Counted from the stretch's first letter, positions 46,601 through 54,996 are shown. The stretch: DNA of 64,000 bases from Ricordea florida (GCA_949710005.1 OX453274.1:438501-502500); one strand, 5' to 3'. Numbers and translations: made by a program. Notes: generated by a model not told the origin, from the letters alone.

Positions 46601-48154
46601 ATTGGTAAAGAGGTCTGTTTCAATTTTTCTCACTTAAATTGATTGTGAACTCACAAATAACGTATATTGTGAGTTGAAGCTCACACAATGACTGTCATGG
46701 ACAGCAAGCCTAATAAATAATAACCCTACAACAAAGTCGGTGATAATGAAGGGTCTCACTCATTGTAAAAAAATAAATGCATTTCAAAATTAAATACAGT
46801 TTATCCTGTATGGTATTCCTCTCTGAAAGACAAACGTGGAAAACTGCTCGCATTTGTAATAGGCGATTATTTGTGCAAACAGCTGAAAATAACAAACCCT
46901 TCAAAAAGCAACTTTGAGTTTTCTGAGAGCGCAGGGTGAAATGTCTGTTAAAAACTCAAAATAGACTACCACAGTTCGGTTTGTAAATACTGTTCGACAA
47001 ATCGATGATTCCCTACAAGACCTTAAACAAGAAGTGAAAATATTCACGACGAAGGCAGTAACGTCAATACAGAAAGCGACAGCGATAGATCGAGTATGTT
47101 TGCATCATTTTTTTCTGAAATCATCTCAACCCCCTCCCCCGTGAAAAATCAAATGATCGGCTCTTTTGTTTCCCTTAATTTTGCTACATTAGCATTCCGG
47201 TTATGATTATTCGTTATATGTTCCCTAGCGGTTTACAGGACGGTCCCCACCCCTCTAAGACTTGTTACAGCCTCCTCCTCCCCACCGCAACAAACCGCTG
47301 TTATGGAAACAGATTATAAGTGTCAGTTTATTGTAGCAAACAATAGCCTTTCGGAGGACAGTTCGCATAACAAAAGTTTCAGTTCAGCAATGCTTTACCT
47401 CGTGTCATACAGAAGAATAAAAGGAGTGAATCAGAGAAGGCGCATAACATTTCCTGTAGAGCAGTGGAATCATCAAAGCGAAGTTCAATGCGTGACTGGC
47501 TCACGCATCGCTCACGTTATTTTACAGACGGTAAGGTTTATTTCGTTGGACATAACCTATCGAACCATGTCAAGTTAAATTTCGTTTAGAAAATATATTT
47601 TCCAAAAGTTTAAGGTTCATCTTGTTAAAGAATTTCCCTCAGAGCCTTAAGCGAGCAGTAAATAAACAGCAGAAGTCTCAAAACCAAAAAAGAATGCCAC
47701 TAAATTACCGCCTTGGGAAATCAAACTGCTCAAATACATGTATGGAGCGTCAAATAAATGAAATAGGTTCCTTTGTGGTTTGAATCAGACGGCCGCTTGT
47801 AGCTGGTGGAGCAAATGCGTGATATTTCGTGGCGGTTTCATTCAACGCTCCAATGGACGCTATTTTTAACATGGGCAAAGAAAGAAGCCTTTTTAAAATA
47901 GGTAGGTAAACACGCATAGTTGATTTCAATGTCTTTTTGAGTGTATCGTGTTCTTTGCCCCTGCTTGGTTTCCTTATACAGAATTGGTAAGCTACTGTAA
48001 TGTTTTGGCCTATAGAACTCTTTAGAGCTAAATAATATGTTACAGCTTTATTCTCATTTGCTCGAACCAACATGCGAAAGGTTACAGTATTTACGTGATG
48101 GTAGCTAACTCACGTGATGTAAAGCTTACAGACTGGTGGCATGTTTGCTTTAGG

Positions 48155-48349
48155 ATGTTCAGCTGTAATCGCTGGGTCGTGTTTACCAGGATGCTGCAAC
48201 GAAACTCGACGGTAAAACGAGTGGATAATACGTTACGCTCCCTAAGTTCACGCAGTTGTCTCAAACCGAAGCCAGTAACATCAGTGGTTGTAGATGATGA
48301 AAGCGATGGCGATTCAGACGGTTCGGGAACAGATTTGGAGAGTGAAGAG
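48155..48349 (+). CDS. Candidate first exon with mitochondrial-type presequence
   Basis: A frame of 65 codons runs from an ATG at 48155 to a GTATGT donor at 48350, in phase 0. The N-terminus is basic and hydrophobic with Arg, Ser and Thr and no acidic residue until about residue 24 (MFSCNRWVVFTRMLQRNS...). An acidic Asp/Ser/Gly segment ending in ESEE follows. This resembles a nuclear-encoded mitochondrial precursor. No second exon could be identified in the window, and a foldback MITE lies about 100 bp into the putative intron. The call rests only on composition and the donor site. Confidence 0.3.
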
Positions 48350-48444
48350 GTATGTGTAGCTATCGCGCGTTGATCGCGAGCGGTGTTCGCTTTTCCGTAA
48401 GCAACAAAACACGGGCGACTTTATTCTTGACTCAGTTCATAATT

Positions 48445-48582
48445 CCTTTGACGGTAAGATTTCCGCACAGGTCCCTACTTCATTATGCATTCTGTAACTA
48501 TATAACGTGCATTGCACCAGACAAGACAGCTTCAGCATGCATAATGAAGTAGGGACCTGTGCGGAAATCTTACCCCTTTGAC
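48445..48582. mobile_element. 122-bp foldback MITE with 8-bp target duplication
   Basis: Perfect 38-bp inverted arms lie at 48453-48490 and 48537-48574; both read GGTAAGATTTCCGCACAGGT inward from the end. They enclose a 46-bp loop. The element is flanked by direct copies of CCTTTGAC (48445-48452 and 48575-48582). An 8-bp duplication fits hAT, P or Merlin-type transposition; the superfamily cannot be fixed from the ends alone. It has no coding capacity, so it would be mobilised in trans. Confidence 0.9.
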
Positions 48583-48818
48583 CGCCAATGTTACTTGTTG
48601 GATGTATGATTTTTGGTATAATTATAATTTTGTACTAGAAATACGACTCCCGCAAAACCTCGCGAAGCTAGTTTATAAAGAACTCATGGCTCATGGTGGT
48701 TTTTCCCATGAGGGATAGAACCCCAATTTATGTATTTACTTATTGTTATATCATTATCACTTTTTTTACTTTCTCAGTTCTTGTAATTATTATCATGACT
48801 ATTATTGTATTATTACCA

Positions 48819-48820
<2 letters not shown>

Positions 48821-48861
<41 letters not shown>
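48821..48861. repeat. (ATT)n microsatellite
   Basis: About fourteen uninterrupted ATT/TTA units, followed by interrupted ATT-rich sequence to about 48900. Confidence 0.9.
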
Positions 48862-48862
<1 letters not shown>

Positions 48863-49321
48863 GCTGGTATTGATATTATTATTATTGTTATTTTTTTATG
48901 TTTAACATAATATACTGTTATGGGGTGGGGGTGTATGTCCTAATCTGGGTAAAGGTATTGTTCCTCTATTACTACAAGCAATAGAGTTTTCTTCTGAATA
49001 GGGTTTGTATCAGTTGTGTTAAAAATTACTCATCTCTGAACAATACCATTTCTTCTTTTCGGCTTAGAATTTAGTCATGGTTGCTACAGCCACAGGATCT
49101 TGAAATTCCCTTACTTTTCCCTGACAAATGTAAAATTTCCCTTACCAACGAAATAAGAAAATTCACAAATTAGTCCTGGTAATGGCCTCCAACCTCACCT
49201 CACAGCCAACCTCTCCACCCATTTATTTAATATGCTTTCAGAAAGTCACATACAGTGCGTTATTGTCATTATCATGTTTCACTTTCTTGTACATACAAAT
49301 TTGATATACCTGTATATATTT

Positions 49322-49488
49322 TAGATTTTTATAACTAGTTTTTAGAACTAAATTTATCTAGGTATGAATTAACCTCAGGGCTCCAGTTGATAGCAGGGTG
49401 GCTTTTATAGCTCTCTGATTGGACCACCCTGAGTAATGTATTTCTTTTGTACATTTTTAAATAAAGGCGTCTATCTATCTATCTATCT
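49322..49488 (+). mobile_element. Possible retroelement 3' end with (CTAT)n tail
   Basis: A unique-looking segment ends in AAATAAAGGCGT followed by four to five CTAT units (49470-49487). A 3' end with a short microsatellite tail is typical of some SINE and non-LTR retrotransposon families. No reverse transcriptase or Pol III box is visible, so this is tentative. Confidence 0.3.
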
Positions 49489-49695
49489 TTTTAGGCAATC
49501 CAAAATCAGCTTGTCATTTAATTCTACCACTCCAACACATTTCATGTCACATTCTCAATTACACCAAACCATAGTTGAATTGGCAATAAATAAATTAGAA
49601 CTCTTAAATTTCACTTTTCCCTGACTTCTCTCAAAGACTTAAACTTTCTCTTACTGGAAATGAAATTCCCTGACTTTTCCCTTGCTTAAAATTTG

Positions 49696-49764
49696 GGCAT
49701 TACAAACTTTAGTTTCTCCTTTGTAGAGTTTTTTTAATGTAAAATGTCAACTGTATATTGTAGT
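49696..49764. repeat. Host repeat, copy 1, left half (split by the Polinton)
   Basis: GGCATTACAAACTTTAGT through to TGTAGT matches 63565-63617, the corresponding part of a second copy. The right half of this copy resumes at 63393 on the other side of the Polinton and runs to about 63439. Confidence 0.85.
49759..49764. other. Polinton target-site duplication, left copy
   Basis: TGTAGT here is repeated directly at 63393-63398. Six bases is the usual Polinton duplication. If the right terminal T (63393) is counted as part of the inverted repeat, the duplication is GTAGT, 5 bp. Confidence 0.85.
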
Positions 49765-49786
49765 AGAGAGGGATATTTTGAGGATA

Positions 49787-49867
49787 CGAGCGCAGGGGAA
49801 TGGGCGACGAGCGCAGGGAATGGGCGACGAGCGCAGGGAATGGGCGACGAGCGCAGGGAATGGGGGA
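49787..49867. repeat. 20-bp tandem array in the left TIR
   Basis: Four direct units close to CGAGCGCAGGGAATGGGCGA; the first has one extra G and the last ends GGGGGA. A partial CGAGCG follows, and an isolated CGAGCGCA recurs about 90 bp further in (near 49955). The mirror array is at 63291-63371. These GC-rich iterons contrast with the AT-rich element and may bind replication or integration proteins. Confidence 0.9.
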
Positions 49868-49988
49868 CGAGCGTAAAATCAAATTTAAAAAAATAAGTTT
49901 CAGGAATTTATCAAAGATTTTATTAGAGATATATTCAGAGATTTTACCAATAAACGAGCGCAAAAATTAAAAAAAATTTGAAAAGTGA

Positions 49989-50000
49989 TTTAAAGATTTG
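49989..50000 (+). promoter_or_regulatory. Promoter-like box, zinc-repeat gene
   Basis: TTTAAAGATTTG, 17 nt before the ATG at 50018. Identical copy and spacing in the right TIR ahead of the polymerase. Confidence 0.7.
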
Positions 50001-50017
50001 TGTATACAGAGACAAAG

Positions 50018-50440
50018 ATGGAACGGTTAACAGTAAAACAATTGACAGAAATTGCAAAAGAGCTGCATATGAATAAATATAAGTGTATTCATGGAAAGTA
50101 TAAATATCAATGTAAGGATTGTGGAGGAACTCAAATATGTGAACACAATAGACGTAAGGCATACTGTAAAGAGTGTGGAGGATCTCAAATATGTAAACAC
50201 AACATAAATAAGGAGTGCTGTAAAGAGTGTATAGGATATGAAAAATATGAACACAACAGACAGAAAAGGAAATGTATTCATGGAAAACAAAGATGGTTTT
50301 GTAAAGAGTGTGGAGGATCTCAAATATGCGAACACAACAAACAGAAGGCGCATTGTAGAGAGTGTGGAGGATCTCAAATATGCGAACACAACAAACAGAA
50401 GGCGCATTGTAAAAAGTGTCGCAAAACACAAGATACATAA
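50018..50440 (+). CDS. Cys-His zinc-repeat protein with TIR-encoded SAP-like N-terminus
   Basis: 140 aa from the ATG at 50018, placed 17 nt after a promoter-like box. Residues 1-17 (MERLTVKQLTEIAKELH) are encoded by the TIR and are identical to the polymerase N-terminus, where they begin a SAP-like fold; here that fold is cut short. The remainder is six repeats of C-x-H-x6-C-x2-C starting at residues 23, 41, 59, 86, 104 and 122, mostly in an 18-residue period with CGGSQI spacers. A degenerate unit at 77 has Tyr in place of the first Cys and overlaps the unit at 86. The Cys/His spacing predicts a zinc ion per unit. Similar short Cys-His repeats occur in large-virus and algal-virus proteins, which I know only generally. 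A nucleic-acid or protein-binding cargo role is inferred. It is transcribed toward, and ends 263 bp from, the end of the 516-aa gene. Confidence 0.85.
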   Translation: MERLTVKQLTEIAKELHMNKYKCIHGKYKYQCKDCGGTQICEHNRRKAYCKECGGSQICKHNINKECCKECIGYEKYEHNRQKRKCIHGKQRWFCKECGGSQICEHNKQKAHCRECGGSQICEHNKQKAHCKKCRKTQDT

Positions 50441-50703
50441 CAAAAACATTAAGTTATATAACACAAGTCAGTGTTACATAACAAAATTTACCTTGTGACT
50501 CATCTACAAAATTTGCATTGACGTAATCACATTCCTGAGCGACGTTAGAAACCAGCCTTTAAAAAGTAAACTTAAAATCTACTTTACAACTTCAAATCCA
50601 CTTTCCAACTTGCTTGTTGCTATGTCGTAAAAGTATGTAATCTATTGTTCTACACGTGGGCAGTAATTTACACACAATCATAATCACGTGAAATACTCAT
50701 GAA

Positions 50704-52254
50704 CTACCGAAATAGATACCACGCTAATCCACCAGCTACAACTATAAATGCTAATATATTCTTTTCATGTTGCGTTGAGTCTATATTATTTTCATGTTTC
50801 GTTGAGTATGTTTGCGTTGAGTCTGTTTTCATGGGTGGTTTTGGTTTCGTTTCAGTTCTATGCGGTAACTTTACCTTTGAAGATCCCATGTTATGATTTA
50901 TTCCAACCTGTTTTGCTTCAGTGTTTAGGGAATTATTTACTCCAAAATTCATATCATTACTCGCTTTCATAAGTTTGTTATTAAAACCAGTCACGCTCTC
51001 TGTATTGATTATCATATTACTGGGCATTAACCATACACCAGGAGCAATAGCTAAATCAAGCCGTAATTTCGCTTCCTGTACAGCTAATTGATACCTTTGG
51101 ATTGAACTAGAAATGTCATTCTCAATCACACTACTTTCAAATAAATTTATGAATTCTTGTTGAGTCTCGATCGCTCCACCACCATTACCGTAAATCGAAT
51201 TTCTAGTGTTGACTTGCGCTCCTACTATGCAGTAAACAAAAGATTCAGCAGATCGATTCAATCTACCAAGTCCAGCTTTAGTGAGTCCATGACCACTTGT
51301 TGGGATAAACCAAGCATATTTGTAATCAGAAAAATCGTCATTACGGATGAATGAGATTAGGTCACCCTTTTCCTTCTTACCTCCTTCATCAGCAAATTTA
51401 CCACCTTCACCAGGCCATTTATCAGCTTCATCATCATAATTCCTTACCTTATGAACATTTTGATATCCACCACCAGATCCATGATATCCAGCACCATAAT
51501 CGATGAAAATATCACCTAAACCCCCATTTCGACCACCTTTCCATCTAAAGTCAGAGTTTTTTGAGATACCAAATTCAGAACACAATCGTTGATATGCAAC
51601 TTTATTATAGGGATTATTATTTATTACAAAAGGTTGCTCCTCAGGTAATGGAAGACTCAATTCATATAATATCCGCCTTATTGTGAAATACACATGAAAC
51701 TTGATGAAGCTACTCACGACTTTGGGATAGTTGAGACTCTCAAAAGGACTTATACCACAACCAGAGGTCGCACACCATACTGCAAAGTTTAGTTGTTGAG
51801 GCCAATAATTCATATCGGGTGCGTTCAACCATTTTCTACTCTGTTTACCAAATTTGAAAGTCACAACTTGGGATGTGAAAACATTACGCATCTTAGCAGT
51901 GAACTTTTTCGTATTAGAAACGTATATATCCAGTGAGGTTAGCATTTTTGTTATGTCACTTGTAAAGTCATTAAAATCAATGGCAGGTATTGGATAAGAT
52001 CGATTGGTTATGGTTAAACTCTTTGGGAATGAACTCAATGAATCATCATCCAATCCTAAATCTTTCCATAACAGTCTTTTTAAACGGGGTGATAGGTCAT
52101 CAATCCATGTTTTTCCAGTGAGATCGTCATAAGACATTATTGTTGTACCATTCACTTTCCACTTAATGTATCCTCCATATGGATCAGATACAACTTCGAA
52201 TTGACCTTGATCAGCCTTTGGATATCTATTTATGAAATCATTAAATAAGCCCAT
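50704..52254 (-). CDS. Polinton protein of unknown function, 516 aa, C-terminal membrane anchor
   Basis: A frame of 516 codons starts at an ATG (52254) 24 nt downstream of a TTTAAAAGCAT box. It is the last gene of the leftward capsid block. The N-terminus is MGLFNDFINRYPKAD. A Gly-rich stretch with several G-G-x and GSGGGY elements lies at about residues 236-288. A Lys/Pro/Thr-rich hinge precedes a C-terminal hydrophobic segment (ILAFIVVAGGLAWYLF), which looks like a tail anchor. I do not recognise a fold. A minor virion or receptor-facing structural protein is possible given size, position and anchor. The Cys/His catalytic order of adenain is not apparent, so it is not an obvious protease. 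Confidence 0.75.
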   Translation of the reverse strand: MGLFNDFINRYPKADQGQFEVVSDPYGGYIKWKVNGTTIMSYDDLTGKTWIDDLSPRLKRLLWKDLGLDDDSLSSFPKSLTITNRSYPIPAIDFNDFTSDITKMLTSLDIYVSNTKKFTAKMRNVFTSQVVTFKFGKQSRKWLNAPDMNYWPQQLNFAVWCATSGCGISPFESLNYPKVVSSFIKFHVYFTIRRILYELSLPLPEEQPFVINNNPYNKVAYQRLCSEFGISKNSDFRWKGGRNGGLGDIFIDYGAGYHGSGGGYQNVHKVRNYDDEADKWPGEGGKFADEGGKKEKGDLISFIRNDDFSDYKYAWFIPTSGHGLTKAGLGRLNRSAESFVYCIVGAQVNTRNSIYGNGGGAIETQQEFINLFESSVIENDISSSIQRYQLAVQEAKLRLDLAIAPGVWLMPSNMIINTESVTGFNNKLMKASNDMNFGVNNSLNTEAKQVGINHNMGSSKVKLPHRTETKPKPPMKTDSTQTYSTKHENNIDSTQHEKNILAFIVVAGGLAWYLFR

Positions 52255-52278
52255 CTTATTATTTACGTTGATAATAGG

Positions 52279-52289
52279 ATGCTTTTAAA
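52279..52289 (-). promoter_or_regulatory. Promoter-like box, 516-aa gene
   Basis: TTTAAAAGCAT on the minus strand, 24 nt before the start codon; a variant of the TTTAAAGATTT consensus. Confidence 0.5.
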
Positions 52290-52357
52290 TCAACACCGTT
52301 CTTTTCTAATACCAACCTCATAATTCCATCCTACAGGCGTTCTCTCAAATGACATTT

Positions 52358-52954
52358 TCAACGTTCGGGACCGGTTAACTCCTTTAAAATTTCTGCACAA
52401 ACCTCTGTTCTTATCTGATTCATATTTAAGTTTTTTTCTGTATCTTTCCTGTTTTTTTGACGGATTTCGAGTTTTAGTTTTTCAAACTTGTCCACCTCTG
52501 ATAAAATTAGAGAAAATTCTTGGTCAGAGATAGAGTTATCTTTCAGTGCCTTTGAAACCAAGTCGTGAATGGTGTTTACTTTTGCTTTTGCTAGAGAAAC
52601 TGTCTGTTCGTGTTTACTAACTTTATGTGAAAGTCGTTTAGAAGTCGCACCGAATCCAACTGAAATAACACCACAAATACCACCAACCGCTCCCAACGGG
52701 ATACCAACAACAGCACCAAAACCAGTAAGAGAGGTTCCCAGTCCACTTGCAGATAGGATAACTGAAACCACCCCGCTACCAACACTGATTTTAGTAAATA
52801 TCCCCCTCGCTCTATTGTATTTTTTCCTAACATCCTCATAATGTCTAATTTCATTCTGAAGATTATGTACTACTTCACACGATTTTTGAAGTCTGAAATT
52901 ATTTGAGTCAACATTCATAGGCACTTGTGGATAAATTCTATTGTAGTCATCCAT
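52358..52954 (-). CDS. Polinton-type membrane protein, 198 aa
   Basis: The ATG at 52954 lies 19 nt after a TTTAAAGATTTC box. The protein has an N-terminal polar helix with F-R-L-x-K and coil character (residues 20-50). A long hydrophobic Gly/Val/Ile-rich region follows at about 57-103, enough for two membrane passes, then a Lys-rich helical C-terminus containing the string S-D-Q-E-F-S-L-I. I recognise this arrangement as a family that recurs in invertebrate Polinton-like elements, but its function is not established. A membrane or virion-associated role is inferred. The promoter box overlaps the 3' end of the upstream 128-aa gene. Confidence 0.75.
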   Translation of the reverse strand: MDDYNRIYPQVPMNVDSNNFRLQKSCEVVHNLQNEIRHYEDVRKKYNRARGIFTKISVGSGVVSVILSASGLGTSLTGFGAVVGIPLGAVGGICGVISVGFGATSKRLSHKVSKHEQTVSLAKAKVNTIHDLVSKALKDNSISDQEFSLILSEVDKFEKLKLEIRQKNRKDTEKNLNMNQIRTEVCAEILKELTGPER

Positions 52955-52966
52955 ATTTTTTAATGA

Positions 52967-53353
52967 TCAACAGGAAATCTTTAAATAAATTCGAATAGGT
53001 TCGTTATTCAATTCAACCTTTTTTCCATTTTCATCTAAAAACCATAAAGTAAAGTAGTTGACTGGATTTTTGGTTTGTGGAATTCTTAAAAAAGGATGCT
53101 TTTGAGATGGAATAACAGCTAGTACTTGTGAGGGTTTAAGTTCTACATTTTCACCGATAGGCATACAACAATTGGAATATGAAGAATTTGGCTCTATAAT
53201 ATCACACATTAAGTATATAGGATTTCTATACGACGCTATATGCATGTAACTAAATTGTAATTGTATCTCTTTTACATTGGTTAATGGTGGATCTAGGTAA
53301 ATTCTTGTTTCAGGAGTTAGCATAGTGATAGATAGAAATATTGTATCATTCAT
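52967..53353 (-). CDS. Small beta-rich Polinton protein, 128 aa, possible minor capsid protein
   Basis: ATG at 53353, 22 nt after a degenerate TTTAAAAAGAAG box. The sequence alternates hydrophobic and polar residues throughout, as in a beta sandwich (for example ...VKEIQLQFSYMHI...). It ends with a D-E-N-G-K-K-V-E-L turn and a final I-R-I-Y-L-K-I strand. It has no membrane segment. Polintons usually encode a single jelly-roll minor (penton) protein, and this is the best size and composition match in the block, though 128 aa is short. The assignment is inference. Confidence 0.65.
   Translation of the reverse strand: MNDTIFLSITMLTPETRIYLDPPLTNVKEIQLQFSYMHIASYRNPIYLMCDIIEPNSSYSNCCMPIGENVELKPSQVLAVIPSQKHPFLRIPQTKNPVNYFTLWFLDENGKKVELNNEPIRIYLKISC
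52974..52985 (-). promoter_or_regulatory. Promoter-like box, 198-aa gene
   Basis: TTTAAAGATTTC on the minus strand, 19 nt before the start codon at 52954. Confidence 0.65.
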
Positions 53354-53366
53354 TATTTTTTTTTAC

Positions 53367-54329
53367 TTATCGTCTCTTCTTTTTAAATTGTTCCACAAAA
53401 TATAGAACCACAGCCACTATCAACAACCAAGCGTTCTTACCTAAAAATCCAATAACCTCACCAGCTGTTTTAAACAGAAAGCTCACTATAGCTCCAACCA
53501 TTCCAGGTAATATCTCACCAAGTTTCTTACCAATCGTTTTCAAACCATCACCAACACCTTTACCTAATTTGGTTAGACCTTTAGAAAGATTAGAAATGAT
53601 AACACCAATGACCACACCTACAGCACTCACAACGGCAAAGACTGTAAAACCATACTTTTTGAATATAGCCTTCACACGATCACGTAATGACATTCTTTCC
53701 TGGATTTGCTCAATCTCACGCTCCCGGCTAGCTATCTCATTATCATCATCAGCAATTTCTCTATCTAAAGTCTCTATTCGGTTACTTTCCTCTGGGGTCT
53801 TAAGCGGTTTATCCTCAAGGAATTTTTTCTCCTCCTTCTTTTTGTTTTGTGATTCTTTTATCTTAGTGATCTCACGATCATTATCTTCAACAACTTCTTC
53901 TGCTCTGGGACCTAAAGCATTTTTCAATTGATCGGGAAGTTTTTTACTTCCAGTTTTTAATGATTGTAATTCGCCATCTATAAGAACATAATCAGCTGGA
54001 TTTTTTCTTCCTAAATTAACAACTAATGCTTTTATTCCATCTCCAATATCTTTGAAGAATGTTATGATTTTTTCAAGTTTTACATATGGATAGTGATTTT
54101 TGAGTTCTTTTTCAGCATCATCTTGATCTTTCATTCTTGTATCTAACAAGGGATTTTTTTCACTACCACCAAATGAAGTTTCATCCTCCTCATAAGGGTC
54201 AATTGGATGAGTGGTGGATGTATTTGCTAATGAACTCATGTAAAGTGTATCATTCCCATCATCACCCACATTATATGGATCATTTAGTTTAGTTGGATCT
54301 AAATCCGGTATATCTGAACCTTCTGCCAT
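53367..54329 (-). CDS. Polinton-type membrane-active protein, 320 aa
   Basis: The start is placed at the ATG at 54329 (MAEGSDIPDL...) because a TTTAAAGATTTC box lies 21 nt upstream, between it and a further in-frame ATG at 54374. Domains in order: an acidic Asp/Asn-rich N-terminus, a short amphipathic segment (about 85-110), a charged coiled coil (about 150-212), and a C-terminal third with two hydrophobic stretches (about 227-246 and 275-313) separated by a Gly/Lys amphipathic region. It ends in K-K-K-R-R. I recognise this as a recurrent uncharacterised family in metazoan Polinton/adintovirus-like elements. A membrane-disrupting virion protein by analogy to adenovirus pVI is a speculative role. 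Confidence 0.75.
   Translation of the reverse strand: MAEGSDIPDLDPTKLNDPYNVGDDGNDTLYMSSLANTSTTHPIDPYEEDETSFGGSEKNPLLDTRMKDQDDAEKELKNHYPYVKLEKIITFFKDIGDGIKALVVNLGRKNPADYVLIDGELQSLKTGSKKLPDQLKNALGPRAEEVVEDNDREITKIKESQNKKKEEKKFLEDKPLKTPEESNRIETLDREIADDDNEIASREREIEQIQERMSLRDRVKAIFKKYGFTVFAVVSAVGVVIGVIISNLSKGLTKLGKGVGDGLKTIGKKLGEILPGMVGAIVSFLFKTAGEVIGFLGKNAWLLIVAVVLYFVEQFKKKRR
53376..53387 (-). promoter_or_regulatory. Degenerate promoter-like box, 128-aa gene
   Basis: TTTAAAAAGAAG on the minus strand, 22 nt before the start codon at 53353; keeps TTTAAA but not the GATT part. Confidence 0.4.
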
Positions 54330-54350
54330 AATTTTTTTACTAATCAGTAA

Positions 54351-54362
54351 GAAATCTTTAAA
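54351..54362 (-). promoter_or_regulatory. Promoter-like box, 320-aa gene
   Basis: TTTAAAGATTTC on the minus strand, 21 nt before the ATG at 54329. Its position decides the start codon of that gene. Confidence 0.7.
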
Positions 54363-54378
54363 CTGGTCACACACTTAC

Positions 54379-54771
54379 CTAAAAGAATTTACTAACCATA
54401 TAACCTAATGCCAGCATACCACCACCTACATATACCATCTCACCCATCTTTTGATTGTCACTAGGTCTATAATAATCAGAGAATTTTGGTTCATGTGTCT
54501 GACTATAAAATTTCAAAGCTTCATCGGTATTAGAAATATTTTGTGAAGCCTGGTGTTTAGCATCTTTCTTTTGAGAGTACCAATCAATTAGATTCTGTCT
54601 ATTTTCCTGATATGTAGCATAATCTTTTTGATATTTTTCTATTGCCTTGTCGTGTCGTATTCGCTCTGAATCTGTTTTATCACCTGAGAGATATTTTGCA
54701 AGATATGATCCAACAACAAAGGTAGTAGCATTCAAAATAGCTCCACCAACCAACATTGCTATTGCTGCCAT
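54379..54771 (-). CDS. Polinton-type small protein with terminal hydrophobic segments, 130 aa
   Basis: ATG at 54771, 16 nt after a TCAAAAGATTTT box. A hydrophobic N-terminal segment (residues about 3-27) and a hydrophobic C-terminal segment (about 112-128) flank a polar helical middle containing Y-Q-K-D-Y-A-T-Y-Q-E-N-R and F-Y-S motifs. This hairpin-like layout recurs in related elements. The role is unknown and probably virion membrane or assembly. It sits between two other small membrane-protein genes, with gaps under 60 bp. Confidence 0.7.
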   Translation of the reverse strand: MAAIAMLVGGAILNATTFVVGSYLAKYLSGDKTDSERIRHDKAIEKYQKDYATYQENRQNLIDWYSQKKDAKHQASQNISNTDEALKFYSQTHEPKFSDYYRPSDNQKMGEMVYVGGGMLALGYMVSKFF

Positions 54772-54777
54772 AAATAT

Positions 54778-54996
54778 TTAATTTGGTAAAATCTTTTGAT
54801 CCTCTAAATATGTTTTTAGGTACATACTACCTGACAATACAACGACCCATTTAGCATAGTTTGTAAAACTTGAGGAGGGATCGTTCATAAATGATTCTTT
54901 CAGAGCCTTTTTAGCTACATATCCAACTCCAGCAGCTAATCCGATAATGACGGCTGAATCTGTAACAGTTTTTACAAGTTTATTATCAGTTGACAT
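54778..54996 (-). CDS. Polinton-type small membrane protein, 72 aa
   Basis: ATG at 54996, 20 nt after a TTTAAAGGTTTT box. One hydrophobic segment (AVIIGLAAGVGYVA, about residues 15-28) and a second weaker one (about 48-58) frame a short polar loop. Its place in the gene block and its own promoter-like box support it as a real gene despite its size. The function is not known. Confidence 0.7.
   Translation of the reverse strand: MSTDNKLVKTVTDSAVIIGLAAGVGYVAKKALKESFMNDPSSSFTNYAKWVVVLSGSMYLKTYLEDQKILPN
54788..54799 (-). promoter_or_regulatory. Promoter-like box, 130-aa gene
   Basis: TCAAAAGATTTT on the minus strand, 16 nt before the start codon at 54771; overlaps the 3' end of the 72-aa gene. 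Confidence 0.5.

Larger units (their letters stand above)
43646..49758. other. Intergenic region between gene B and the Polinton
   Basis: About 6.1 kb. It contains a candidate first exon (48155-48349), a foldback MITE (48453-48574), ATT and CTAT microsatellites, a possible retroelement 3' end (about 49322-49488), and the left half of a host repeat (from 49696) split by the Polinton. Other open frames here lack any family signature. Confidence 0.6.
49765..50070. repeat. Polinton left terminal inverted repeat
   Basis: 306 bp, nearly identical to the complement of 63087-63393. From the outside in it contains a terminal AGAGAGGG, an array of four 20-bp units, AT-rich sequence, a TTTAAAGATTTG promoter-like box and the first 53 bases of the zinc-repeat gene. 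Polinton ends are thought to serve as protein-primed replication origins and integrase substrates. Confidence 0.95.

Noticed and set aside
47303-47578. 91-codon frame with a possible GTAAGG donor
   Set aside because: No recognisable protein features, and the frame runs through the donor; not enough to call an exon.
49787-49867. CRISPR-like or telomere-like array
   Set aside because: Units are directly adjacent without spacers, and mirrored in the other TIR of a eukaryotic transposon.
49944-50464. Minus-strand frames opposite the zinc-repeat gene
   Set aside because: They translate the same 54-bp repeats in reverse and lack a start context; the Cys/His spacing on the plus strand is clearly selected.
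50704-52254. 516-aa gene as the missing adenain-type protease
   Set aside because: It is far larger than that family and I could not find the His-Asp/Glu-Cys order; kept as unknown.
53341-53931. Plus-strand 196-codon frame
   Set aside because: Antisense to the 320-aa membrane gene, Pro/Thr/Ser-rich, and no promoter-like box upstream.
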